Below, one piece after another: positions 10,801 to 19,259 of a stretch of 64,000 bases of DNA; the stretch's first letter is position 1; every line of letters starts with the position of its first letter. A program made the position numbers and the translations under genes. Source of the DNA: Meghimatium bilineatum (lineage: Eukaryota; Mollusca; Gastropoda; Stylommatophora; Philomycidae); NCBI GenBank assembly GCA_034231615.1, contig CM067306.1:67425579-67489578 (forward strand). Direction: 5' to 3'. The notes beneath the pieces are model-generated. The model was not told where the DNA came from. It ran no database searches and was given only the letters and a program-made list of their open reading frames with translations.

Positions 10801-13800
10801 GAGGAAGCAGATGGAAAGAGATTTGACTGCAAAAAGACAGGCAACATCTGATACTTCTGTGCCAACACATGCAGCAGCACTGTCAACACACAGTGAAGCT
10901 AGTCAGTTCGGCAGATGCATTGGAGTGGTGGTCAATGCAGATGTTACGAAGTGGGCAGATGTTATTAGAAATATAACGACTGGGTGAGTCAATCACCATA
11001 AGAATAACACAATGAGTACACTGAGAGGGAAGCACGGCGCTAGAGGTCAGTGGCTTGTGCAAAAGGAATGGAAATCTTTTCAAGGAAATCGGAACTAAAG
11101 TATTGTTTGCTCGAGACAAGCTTCTAGTTACGGGTTGCCCAACTCTGCTGTCGAGTTTTTCCTATACCAGAATCATGCTCGCGGAGAGAAAAGGTTCAGT
11201 ACCCAATGGGCACAAGCACAGCCGTCCAAGGTGACAGCACTGTTCAGCTCTAGAACAAAATGCTAGTCCTTGACCCTCCTAAATATGTGTATAGACTGGG
11301 ACTTGGACGAGTGGGTCATGACATTGGTGAACAACACTTCGGCTAAGAGGGCGAATGAGTCCGAGCCCAACTCTTCTGCCGAGTTCTTCCTAAACTGGAA
11401 CCAGGCTCGAGAATGAGAAAAGGTTCAGTACCAGATGGGCACAGGCAAAATACGTCTAATTACAAGAGACAAGTTCACCGAAGGCAGAACACCTCGTGCA
11501 AGATTTTCTGTCCTCCTCTCCTCCTTCCACCCTCAACTGTTCCTAACAAATCATTTTAGCCCGCCGAACACAGATGTATCGGGCCACTGGCGCAAATAAA
11601 ACGGCAACACAAAGCATTTCCATTCTCTGGACTACATCCTGCTGGAAATCTAGGAGGACAATGATCCTGCTACAAGAGAATTCAGCAGGAGTTTGAGAAT
11701 AAATGCTGAAGAAGAAATCATTTTAGAAAGTGAGTCATGTCTCATTACATGTCCAAAACAAATAAGTTTCGAAAGAAAATGGAAAACTAGATTGGAAAAT
11801 TGAGACTAGATGTTAAATGGACAATGTAGTATCCTATCAACTGACACCACTACTTAGAAATCCGAACATCAGCATAACAAATAAACAAACATTAATTAAT
11901 ATAATTTTTATACCAACATTGTGCTATCAATGTCAAACATGGACATTTTCCAAAGCACAGGTAAGTAAGATTACAGCATATGTGATGAAGTGTTTGAGAA
12001 TGATTGTCAGTATCACAAGAATCGATAGAATGCGAAATGATGATATCAGAGACATCGTGGGAACTACACCAGTCAATAACTACATCAAGAGACAACAAAT
12101 CAAATAGTTTGGACAATTAATGAGAATTAAGCCTGACTGCCTCCAGTCAAGAGTGTATAAGGACCCAGAGATGACATGCACACCAAAGTGCACAGGCCGG
12201 CGCTCCATAGCTGGCTGAGCATCAGGGTCAGCGAACCACAGCTGGCCATGACCCTCAGTACACTTCCACATATTGGGCCTGGAAACAGGAGTACAGCAAC
12301 CCTGCTGTAGCCTGACCAAGTACTAGGGATCGAAGATACAGGAATGCAAACCCGGCCCCAAAAAATGCTGGCTGAAGACGGATGTGTCAGTCAAAAGGCA
12401 CAGATAACGCAGCTTGCAGTAAAACATGACACAACGCAGATCACCCTCATACGTCCTTCTCAGGGTGGTCAACGGAATGCTTTCAGAAGGTCAGTTGCAA
12501 GGCGTACGATGAAGAAGAAGAAAGAAAGAGTGTATAACAGCAGAATGTCTGGGATGAGGGCATGAGGAAGACCAAGATATAAATGGATTGGGATGGACAA
12601 TATCAGAGACATTCTACAACCCCGTGGGATTACAACAGCAAAACATTTGGTAATTCTTCTTCTCGAACCCCAGGAATTGTGACCGATTAGCTCTTACTAT
12701 CTATGTGCAGTAGGGAGGTTTCTCCAAACTTTCTTTCATACCCAGGAGGCTTCAGCTTTCAGCTTAGTGCAATGCCTATTGAAGGAGTCTTCCGCCCGTG
12801 TGTTGCCGGGGCCCGAAAGGGGAGCAAGGAATAGCAACACTGTTTACCTTCCATGCATGTCGTAAAAGGCGACTAATGAGGTTATGGGATGGAGTTGGCT
12901 GTCCCATCCCATATAGGGTCAGTGACCCATAGTCATGCTAAGTCGGATGTGTCAGGACGAAAGGCGCAGATATCGCAGCAATGCTGTAAACCATGACACA
13001 ACGCATTCCGTTCTCCAGACTACATCCTGCTAATCTGCAGGAGTTTGAGAACGAACGAAGAAGAAGAAGAAGAAGGAGTCTTCTACTCAGTGGGGTCTAT
13101 ATCACGGGATGTGTTGATAGTTTGCCTGGGTCACCTGTTGCTCATCTTTCCTCCGGCGAGGCGCTTCGCAGCCAGCGAGCTGTTCCTTGTGTAGGAAGAC
13201 AATTTCATTACTACCCTTGGATACCCTCTCACTGTGGAATACCAGGAAATGAAAAAGCAGACCAACTGGCTAAGGAAGGTGCTGCCGAAGATCAACCAGA
13301 TATACCAATCACCTACCATCAGAAAAAACAGATGATCAAGTCAATAAGAAAGCCACAAACACCAACACAAGATGACTATCACATTATGAACAGATCAGAA
13401 CAAGTTATAATTCTACGTCTCAGAACAGGACACAACCGACTCCGCAGTCACATGTATACAAAGTTCAAGATTGGCAACACAGCCATGTGTACATGTGGAC
13501 AGGCAGTACAGAGTGCCAAACATATACTTCAAGAGTGTTCTGAGCATGAAACGCTGAGGCAGACATATTGGCCAGAGGAAACAACACTGGAATCACAGCT
13601 CTATGGGACACTGTATGAACTACAAAAGACAGTGAGTTTTATTAAGGAGACAGAATTGCAGATATAGACATGTTTCAAGTGAACGAAAGAAGAAGAAGAA
13701 TTACTACCCTTTGTGTCCCTAGGTCCCAAACCTAATTTCTTCCGTATGAGCTGTGTTGGGTAACGGCGATGGTCGAGTTAGACTCAGGGTTGATACACCT

Positions 13801-16800
13801 TCCTAGATGAGGTGCTACTTTGCCAAACACATGGGTCTGGGTGACCTGTGCATTTGTCACGCACTCGCCTCATCCACTTGAGATGGCCTTCCAATCCATC
13901 GCTGGGAGAGGTCTGTGTATTTTGACTCTTCACCATTGCATATATTACCGAATGCAGTAGGAATATAAAAAAAAATATATAGATTACATTAAACATGCCA
14001 TTCCTTTAACATGAAGACAAATATAGAAAAGACCAAAGTAATGAAGATAGGAAGAATAGAAAGAAACACCAACATATATATTGAAAACAACAGACTTAAC
14101 CAAGTGACAGAATTCACATACCTAGGAAGTAATATAATAACAGACAGCAAGAGCAGCAAAGAAATACACAATAGATGTAGTAAAGCATACCAAGCCCTAG
14201 GGAAAATGACACCAATCTTCTGGAAAAAAAACGTAGATTTTAACACAAACATAACACTATTCAAAACGATTATTATGCCAACGCTGTGCTACCAACGCCA
14301 AACATGGACAATGACAGCAAAAGACAAACGTAAACTAGTGACAGCTGAAATGGCATGCTAATGCAGAATCATAGGAATATCGCTAAGAGACAGGGTGAGG
14401 AATAAGGACATCTGACAAAAAACCGGCACCACCCTAATCTTAGAATACATCAAGAGACAACAGATCAAATGGTTTGTACACATCAGCAGGCTACCATAAG
14501 ACAGCATACCACAGCAAGCTAAGCTACACAGATACAGTGAAGGCAGACCCAGAGGCCGATCACGAAAACGATGGACCACTGAAATAAAGGTGATAAATTT
14601 CACAATATACTCAGCACACAAGAGGGCCGTCTCCAGAAAACTCTTCTACCCCTAACGCCGAAAGGCAATAATGGGTTTCAGCGAATAGATAGATAGTAGG
14701 TAAAATACAAATCTTGGACAGGGAGCTTCGCAGTGGGTCTTTGAGTACTGAACCCAATTCTCTCTGTATGAGCCATGTTGGGCAACGGCCAACAGTTGAG
14801 TTGGGCTTGATTTGCAGTGTCGTTAGAGACTTGCACCCCCCTCTACGTTACTCACAGTGTTCAGAGTTCGAGTCTCAACACTGCTTCGGTCAGACATTTG
14901 AACAATGCACTCCCTGACATTTGTTCAATGCTGTCGGCAAACACTTCTCATGAAAGAATGGCATCATTCCCCATTATGACTCTTGGGTACTGAACCCAAT
15001 TCTCGATGTATGAGCCATGTTGGGCGACAGTTGAATTAGACTAGGTTTGCGATGCCCTTGAAGACAAGGAATTTTTTCCGGTCTATTTGAGTCCGATTCT
15101 CAACACTGCTTTGGACAGAGGTTTTTGAATAATGTGCTCCCCAACAATTGTTCAATGTTTTTCCTTGTGTCAATGGGAAACAGTATTCAAAGCTTTTTTC
15201 CATACCCAGGAGTGCATGTTCAAATTAGTGTATCCAATACTTGAGTCATGACTTCTACTTTGAATGGGGTCAATTGTGGTGGGACATGTGGGCTTCTGTG
15301 AGTTTTCAAGCATGAACAGAACTACCACCAGTCGGTCTCGTGCTGGATTATTGTAGCTTTGTTGTCACTGAATTGATTCACACACTACGCTACCCTCTAG
15401 TGTGTTACCTTTTTCAGAATCAGTGTGTACTCGTAAGATCACCGTATGTTAGAGACATTGACATTGGTCACCCCTTCAATGTTTCTGCTTTTTAAGCTGG
15501 CCAAGACAGGATGCACAGATTCCTTGCATCACTGTGTGCCGATGGTGATGTTGGATGTAATGGCGAAGAGGTTTCGGAGGTATTTCTTGTCTCTCTACAG
15601 GCAATTCTCATTTGATCTACAGCATCCACATCCACAGACATGAGCCTAAAAATGTTAGCCAAGAATACAGCAAGAGCAGCTGTATTTCTGTTTCCAGGGT
15701 GCACCACAAGGACGTACTTTTAAGATTGTGGTTACCTGCAAACCCTGGGTCCACAGAAGAGCAATGTGAGATCCTTTGCACCCCCACATTGATAATAAAA
15801 CAGACTTCAGCTACCCAGGATGCTTCATGGCACTAGTTGCTGAGATAAGACAAGTATGATGAATAAATACTAACCGTTGCTTTAACCAGCTCAACTTTAA
15901 ATTTGCTGACATCACCAAGATCCACACGGCCACCATAAATTGGGCGGCCAAGAAAATCTGCAGTGGGCTCATATTTCTGGACCATAAGAAGTGCATTCTG
16001 GTAGTAATCTTGCTTTCTGAAACTCACTGTTGGAGACATTAAAGAAGCTCTAAATTTGTTGAGAAACCAAGTGAAAACCTAACATTCTGACTGACTTAAT
16101 GTCTCCTCTAAACATTTTTTAGAAAGTGATATACTCTTTTTTTTCTTCCACAGCATCTCCTCCTCCTCCTTCTTCTTCAGTGTTCATTCTCAAACTACCA
16201 CTACATCTTCTCTTGTAGCAGGGTCATGGTCATACTAGACTTCCAGTAGAATGTAGTCCAGATAATGAACATGCATTCATTATGTCACATTTTTAATTGC
16301 GCCAATGACCAGACACATCCACCTTCAGTGGACTTCAAGAGTTGACAATGCATAAGTGAAACATGCTGAAACTACTTCACAAGCAGCTGCTGAACATAGT
16401 AAAGTTCAAACAGAGAGGAAGTTTTATAAATCAATAACAATGCATAAAACTCAAAAAGTCTGTAAAGAAACACAACCACATTTACAAAACTTCATCAATG
16501 TGTGTTTTCAATTTTTGAAGACTGGATCATAGTTTTACTACAGTCCCATTTGTTATGGATGAAGGCACTGCAACTGTTGGCACTTTAGAATGTGATGAAA
16601 TGATATTCTATAGATATGTATGGTTCCAGTAACTTTGGAACCTTTTAGTTCTGATTTCCTTGAAACATTATCAGTTCTCTTCGCATATACCACTGCCCTC
16701 TACCGCTGTACTTCCTTCTCAGTGTACTCATTGTGCTATTATTCTTATTGTGACTTAATGTACCAGTTCTTTATATTTCGACTTCATGACAACTGCATTG

Positions 16801-18357
16801 GCAATGTTTCTCCAATGTTTCTGCCGAACTGACTAGCTTCACTATGTGGCGACAGTGCTGCTGCATGTAGTAACACAAAATTAGGTACACAGGTTACTAA
16901 AACACTTAACTAGCCTATTAATAAAAATATATTAAAAAAGTATATATAAAAAACATACAATAAAACTAAACAGGACAATTCTCCACGTATCGGCTCAAAT
17001 TGAACCTTTTTCAAGAGACAAACAACAGAAAACGACAGAATAAAAAACAAAATAGATGTCTATATTTCATCAAGCCCCGTCTCCATAGCGATCAACACAT
17101 GCTGCTGCATGTGTTGGCACAGAGGTATCGGAGATATTACCTGTCCATTTGCAGTAAATTTCTTTCAATCTGTTATTTTACATTCTCGGACACGATCCCC
17201 AAATGATTTAGCCAGAATCAGCACGAGTCGCTGTGTTTCTGTTTCCAGGGTGAACCGCGAGGAGGTACATTTGGGATCTTCATTATCTGCTAACACTGGG
17301 TCGGTAGAGAGCACTGCATTCCCTTTGCACCCCACTGTGGTCTTGATAAAGGCCTTTTCATCAAAACAGTGAATTGTGTGTGCTATTTCCTGCATGTTTC
17401 CAGCTACGAGCAAAACTTCATGATTTTGCTTCCAATTTTCACCTTTTGGAAGGTTACAATAAGTTACAAAGAGAATGCCCAATAATTATAATCCTAATCA
17501 GCTGCATTTATGCTATCCAATAACCTATAGAATCTACAGTTCTTCAAGTAATATTGTCCTCTCTTCAGTCAGTAACAAGCCAGACTGTTAATAACAAAAA
17601 TTACAGGTAAACTAAAATTATAGGCTAAATTATTTAAACTAAAAACAAAGGTCATTTGTGTGTTTTATAGAGCCTAAATATCTGAAGTTAGTCGACATAT
17701 CATCCTCACTCATCTCTGCACATACAATACATCGGTCCTGCATAAGTGCTCAGATTTATCTCCTTAAGATATCCATCAGCGTTTATTGACTGACCACTCC
17801 CCTGTGCAGAGTACACCCAATCTGTGTTGGTTTATTAGTCTCCTCTGGTTACCTGCGTTTGCCCGTAAAGCTATTGATTGTTTGGCCACCCACCTCTTGA
17901 CAGTAATGACAGTATGTATGTTCTTGTTGTCTGCTCAAGGTTGCAGATACTGAGATAGATTACTTACCAACAGCTTTAATGCTACTGTAGTTACTTTACA
18001 GTACTTTGACTTTATTAGTTAGGCCCCTGTAGTGAAGGACAGTAGTAAGTTACTAAGTAAGTTAAAGACAGTTGTGAGTTGAGTAACTAAGTAGTAGTTT
18101 AGTTTAACTTAAACTTTAAGTTTAGACTTAGTAGTTAGTTTAGTAACTAAACTTTAGTTAGTAAGTTACTACTAAGTTAGAGTTAGATCTCTCGTGATCA
18201 TCTCTGAGAGTGACCGTATTTATCGTTGGACAATATAACCCGCCATGAAACTAACACTTTGTTACATACTTTGAAGACTTTTTTCCATCCATATAGCTGC
18301 ACCTAACACGACAGCTCCTCCAATAACTGCAATTTTCGTTAGTGGTGACTGCAACAT
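7776..18357 (-). CDS. COA1: COA1-like mitochondrial inner-membrane assembly factor (4 exons)
   Basis: Four minus-strand exons join as 18357-18270, 16026-15875, 9753-9677 and 7890-7776. All have GT-AG borders and matching phases. They total 432 nt, or 143 residues plus TAG. Residues about 7-23 (TKIAVIGGAVVLGAAIW) form one membrane segment. The central block has QDYYQNAL, LGRPIYGGRVDLGD and SIPLKGPKGKGVLHV. The C-terminal part has RWDIDQLDLEI. The same order (membrane helix, YY..A...L, LG.P, IP..G....G.L.V, RW.LD...LE) is found in COA1/MITRAC15, about 146 residues in human. That protein is a TIM21-fold factor in early cytochrome c oxidase (and complex I) assembly. The family call is from memory of the family pattern; function here is inferred. 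The introns are packed with LINEs, SINEs and Rep1. The start is the only ATG before the membrane segment in exon 1. No frame defects were seen. Confidence 0.85.
7955..8318 (+). mobile_element. RTE-like LINE 3' end
   Basis: Plus-strand translation reads LWFYRRMLRIPW, RKRQSSFFGHFMRQEGLENI, KGKIE and, after a stop, LWRAMIAH..RHGT. It then ends in an ATG/GAT repeat tail (8306-8318). This is the classic C-terminus of an RTE-type LINE. It lies in COA1 intron 3 and is dead. Confidence 0.75.
8655..8875 (-). mobile_element. LINE 3' fragment
   Basis: Minus-strand translation contains [19 protein letters not shown] followed by TVTETGRLAQD. This is the RPRRRW.DDI segment common to the ends of RTE/CR1 LINE proteins. 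Confidence 0.6.
8944..9290 (-). mobile_element. RNase-H-type LINE (LINE-I) RT fragment
   Basis: The minus-strand frame shows ISTYCNFWKLKVNTCKTAHT then IFTLSDKLKKLKMTLEESE, the thumb-side segment of an I/jockey-like RT. It matches the plus-strand LINE at 30240-32440 (WKLKINCEKTVYTIF). Two internal tandem duplications have arisen in it: 27 bp (8963-9012, giving EIKSKESP twice) and about 35 bp, three copies (9155-9245). Confidence 0.65.
9677..9753 (-). CDS. COA1: COA1 exon 3
   Basis: The acceptor is TTTTCTTCCAG and the donor GACAG|GTGCGA. It encodes 25 residues (LSIPLKGPKGKGVLHVLAS, then REKLGD) plus two bases of the next Arg codon. Confidence 0.87.
9895..10520 (+). repeat. Rep1 plus fragment, split by SINE-B
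   Basis: The left part (9895-10164) matches the 5' end of the Rep1 copy at 26395 (AGCACATC.GATTT, CAGCCTGTGA, CGCCAGGCACAG). The right part (10331-10520) resumes with CGGGTACTGG and a GTGAGCACCTCGTC block. SINE-B sits between them. Confidence 0.6.
10165..10330 (-). mobile_element. SINE-B inserted in Rep1
   Basis: A 166-bp minus-strand SINE-B with TTCTTCTTCAGCGTTCATTC at the left and a GCGACAA..GGCCCGATACAT end at the right. Flanks are TTTGTGTGAT (10155-10164) and TTTGCGTGAT (10331-10340), a 10-bp duplication with one change. Confidence 0.7.
10640..11547 (-). repeat. Rep1 minus copy
   Basis: An inverted copy with ACCCAGGGTTAGCAGATAAC, GGGGATCGTGTCTGTGAATG, and later GAGAAAAGGTTCAGTACC blocks. 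The reverse of this region carries one of the open frames discussed under findings. It is adjacent, head to tail reversed, to the plus fragment at 9895-10520. Confidence 0.6.
11560..11714 (+). mobile_element. SINE-B with perfect target-site duplication
   Basis: A 155-bp plus-strand copy: CCGAACACAGATGTATCGGG at the 5' end, then GGCGCAAATAAAACGG, a TTCCATTCTCTGGACTACAT core, and GAGTTTGAGAATAAATGCTG then GAAG at the 3' end. It is flanked by AAATCATTTTAG at 11548-11559 and 11715-11726. The unoccupied paralogue is at 24515-24526. Confidence 0.88.
11800..12655 (+). mobile_element. LINE-C RT C-terminal fragment, split by SINE-C
   Basis: The left part encodes NKQTLINIIFIPTLCYQCQT, VMKCLRMIVSI and YIKRQQIK*FGQLMRI, typical of LINE protein ends. 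The right part (12538-12655) resumes with GRPRYKWIGMDNIRDILQ then TTAKHL. The two halves are separated by a 365-bp SINE with a target-site duplication. Confidence 0.75.
12161..12525 (+). mobile_element. SINE-C with target-site duplication
   Basis: A 365-bp insert flanked by AAGAGTGTATAA (12149-12160 and 12526-12537). Its middle carries the core shared with SINE-A (GACGGATGTGTCAGTCAAAA, then CATGACACAACGCA). Its tail is GATGAAGAAGAAGAA. The head (12161-12350) and the pre-tail segment (TCTCAGGGTGGTCAACGGAA) differ from types A and B. No Pol III boxes are convincing. Confidence 0.72.
12656..12792 (+). repeat. dispersed repeat split by SINE-A (left part)
   Basis: It contains TCGAACCCCAGGAATTGTG and TAGCTCTTACTATCTATGTG, also found in the arms of the foldback element at 20617-21002, and CATACCCAGGAGG, also at about 15205. 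The right part resumes at 13084. An unsplit counterpart lies at about 15180-15300. Confidence 0.5.
12793..13071 (+). mobile_element. SINE-A, full length, with target-site duplication
   Basis: A 279-bp element: head CGCCCGTGTGTTGCCGGGGC, then CATGTCGTAAAAGGCGACTA, GGAGTTGGCTGTCCCATCCC, the core CGGATGTGTCAGGACGAAAG with CATGACACAACGCATTCCG, and a tail GAGTTTGAGAACGAACGAAG followed by AAGAAGAAG. It is flanked by GAAGGAGTCTTC at 12781-12792 and 13072-13083. This is the reference copy for the family in this window. Confidence 0.88.
13219..13699 (+). mobile_element. 5'-truncated RNase-H-type LINE (LINE-I) with target-site duplication
   Basis: It encodes the end of the RNase H domain (IPSHCGIPGNEKADQLAKEG, with its conserved H and D), then RLRTGHNRLRSHMYTKFKIG, CTCGQAVQSAKHILQEC and a C-terminal tail, all open to a TAG at 13665-13667. 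The 3' end is TTTCAAGTGAACGAAAGAAG then AAGAAGA. It is flanked by ATTACTACCCTT (13207-13218 and 13700-13711), so this is a single target-primed insertion truncated at its 5' end. The open frame suggests a relatively young insertion. Confidence 0.85.
13712..13954. repeat. dispersed repeat related to 14740-15170
   Basis: The segment with CTTCCGTATGAGCTGTGTTG and GGGTAACGGCGATGGTCGAG resembles the units at 14760 and 15010 (TGTATGAGCCATGTTGGGC). Confidence 0.5.
13955..14700 (+). mobile_element. LINE-A 3' fragment, plus strand
   Basis: It encodes NIEKTKVMKIGRIERN, VTEFTYLGSNIITDSKSS, TLFKTIIMPTLCYQRQTWTM and, after stops, RPRGRSRKRW. It ends FSE then a TAGATAGATAG tail. Sequence and tail match the reverse of 5256-5800, so the two copies belong to one family. 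Confidence 0.8.
14740..15300 (+). repeat. two-copy duplicated repeat and SINE-A empty-site paralogue
   Basis: Two units of about 240 bp (14743-14970 and 14985-15170) share TACTGAACCCAATTCTC, TGTATGAGCCATGTTGGGC and TCTCAACACTGCTT. The following stretch (15180-15300) aligns with 12725-12792 plus 13084-13125 without the SINE. Confidence 0.6.
15425..15790 (+). repeat. Rep1 3' fragment
   Basis: It shares TGTATTTCTGTTTCCAGGGT, GCACCACAAGGACGTAC and AACCCTGGGTCCACAG with the longer Rep1 copies. Confidence 0.6.
15875..16026 (-). CDS. COA1: COA1 exon 2
   Basis: The acceptor TCTCCAACAG is followed by TGAGTTTCAG. The two bases TG complete ATG (Met30), followed by 50 codons from SFRKQDYY to VELVKAT. 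The donor is ACG|GTTAGT, phase 0. This is the most conserved-looking exon (LGRPIYGGRVDLGD). Confidence 0.88.
16150..16345 (-). mobile_element. SINE-B, diverged
   Basis: TTCTTCTTCAGTGTTCATTC, ATGTAGTCCAGATAATG and TGCGCCAATGACCAGACACA occur in SINE-B order on the minus strand. No clear target-site duplication. It lies in COA1 intron 1. Confidence 0.65.
16620..17465 (+). repeat. Rep1 plus copy with a 231-bp insertion
   Basis: Rep1 landmarks occur on both sides (CTACCGCTGTACTTCCTTCT; GGACACGATCCCCAAATGAT; TTATCTGCTAACACTGGGTC). The 3' part continues through CTTGATAAAGGCCTTTTCAT, as at 27720. It is interrupted at 16869-17099. Confidence 0.62.
16869..17099. mobile_element. unclassified AT-rich insertion
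   Basis: 231 bp flanked by TGCTGCTGCATGT at 16856-16868 and 17100-17112, a perfect 13-bp direct repeat that occurs once in the other Rep1 copies. Neither end shows inverted repeats, and the type of element is not clear. Confidence 0.6.
17990..18190. repeat. simple TAGTAAC-rich palindromic tract
   Basis: Built of TTAG/TAAC words with self-complementary stretches such as AGTAGTAAGTTACTAAG. It sits in COA1 intron 1, close to exon 1. No gene seen. Confidence 0.5.
18270..18357 (-). CDS. COA1: COA1 exon 1 (coding part)
   Basis: Starts ATGTTGCAGTCACCACTAAC and encodes residues 1-29, including the membrane segment. The donor is CTTCAAA|GTATGT, leaving one base (A) of codon 30. Confidence 0.85.
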
Positions 18358-18484
18358 AGTGATACGCCATTCAATAATTAATTGATAGAGGAAAGGACAA
18401 TATTGCAAAATGATTTAGAGTTACTTACTCATTACGCCGTCTTTTTATTATTTCGATATTTATAATACTGGGCTTCATTTAAAA

Positions 18485-18712
18485 GTCATCATCATCATCA
18501 CGTGCCATGCTGGCTAGCGTATGCGATCATGGCTCTCCACAGCTCTCTGTCCACAGTATTATGTATCAAGATCGTTGTTGTTTCCATGCCGTGCCAGGTT
18601 GTCAAACTTTCTAATATTTTCTCACGTTGTCGCTCTCTGTCTCTGTTGCCTTCAATCTTGCCTGTTGTGACTATGTTCTCTAAACCTGCCTGTCTCATGA
18701 AGTCGCCAAAAA
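18485..18712 (-). mobile_element. RTE-like LINE 3' end
   Basis: The minus-strand frame has [18 protein letters not shown], then EKILESLTTWHGMETT and ELWRAMIAYASQHGT, with a tail of ATG/GAT repeats (18487-18500). It is the same family as 7955-8318 and lies just upstream of COA1 exon 1. Confidence 0.75.
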
Positions 18713-18788
18713 ATGAAGTAAAAGTAACCGTGGTAAAAGAGACAATAGTGGTAGTAGTATCAGAACATCAGTAGTAGTAGCAATAGTA

Positions 18789-18878
18789 GTCCGGCTCTGT
18801 GGCGAAGTGGAACAGAGCGCGTCTGTGGCGGTCAAGGTACAGAGTTCGATCCCGCCACAGGCATTTGAGCTTCCGGAC
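18789..18878 (+). other. tRNA-like / Pol III-like sequence
   Basis: TGGCGAAGTGG at 18800-18810 fits the Pol III A box, and GAGTTCGATCC at 18842-18852 fits the B box, with tRNA-like spacing. The outer ends GTCCGG and CCGGAC are complementary. CTGTGGCGG (18823-18831) pairs with CCGCCACAG (18852-18860), which breaks a normal T stem, so this is a tRNA-derived relic and not a working tRNA gene. Confidence 0.4.
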
Positions 18879-18924
18879 CGTTCAGTAAGCAATGACAAAC
18901 TACAGAACGTATTTATATTGCCTA

Positions 18925-19210
18925 GAAAATCACTACAGCGCCAATAGCCTCAATAAATTGTGTGATTCATCACGGTCATCCATGAAACCGCTCAGGTCTG
19001 GAAGCAGTGCCGTCTCAGTAGGCCATATTCTTTCCCTCTCTTCTTGGTAGAGTTGACAGGCATGTAGAATGTGTTATGCAGTCTCTGGGCTCAGTCCACA
19101 GTTGCACAGGTCTGTCTCACCAATCTTCAGTTTTCGGGACATGTGGCTTCTCGGTCTGTTGTGGCCAGTTCGTAGTCTCAAGATGATGGTTTGTATACGC
19201 TACTTATTTT
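18925..19210 (-). mobile_element. RNase-H-type LINE C-terminal fragment
   Basis: The minus-strand reading gives RTGHNRP, SHMSRKLKIGETDLCNCG, CQLYQEERERIWPTET and LLRLLAL. It is homologous to the LINE tails at 13219-13699 and 39415-39690. Confidence 0.65.
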
Positions 19211-19259
19211 TTTAAAATTTCTTTAGAAATAGACGGTAGGCCTTTGTGAAGAGTGTGTG

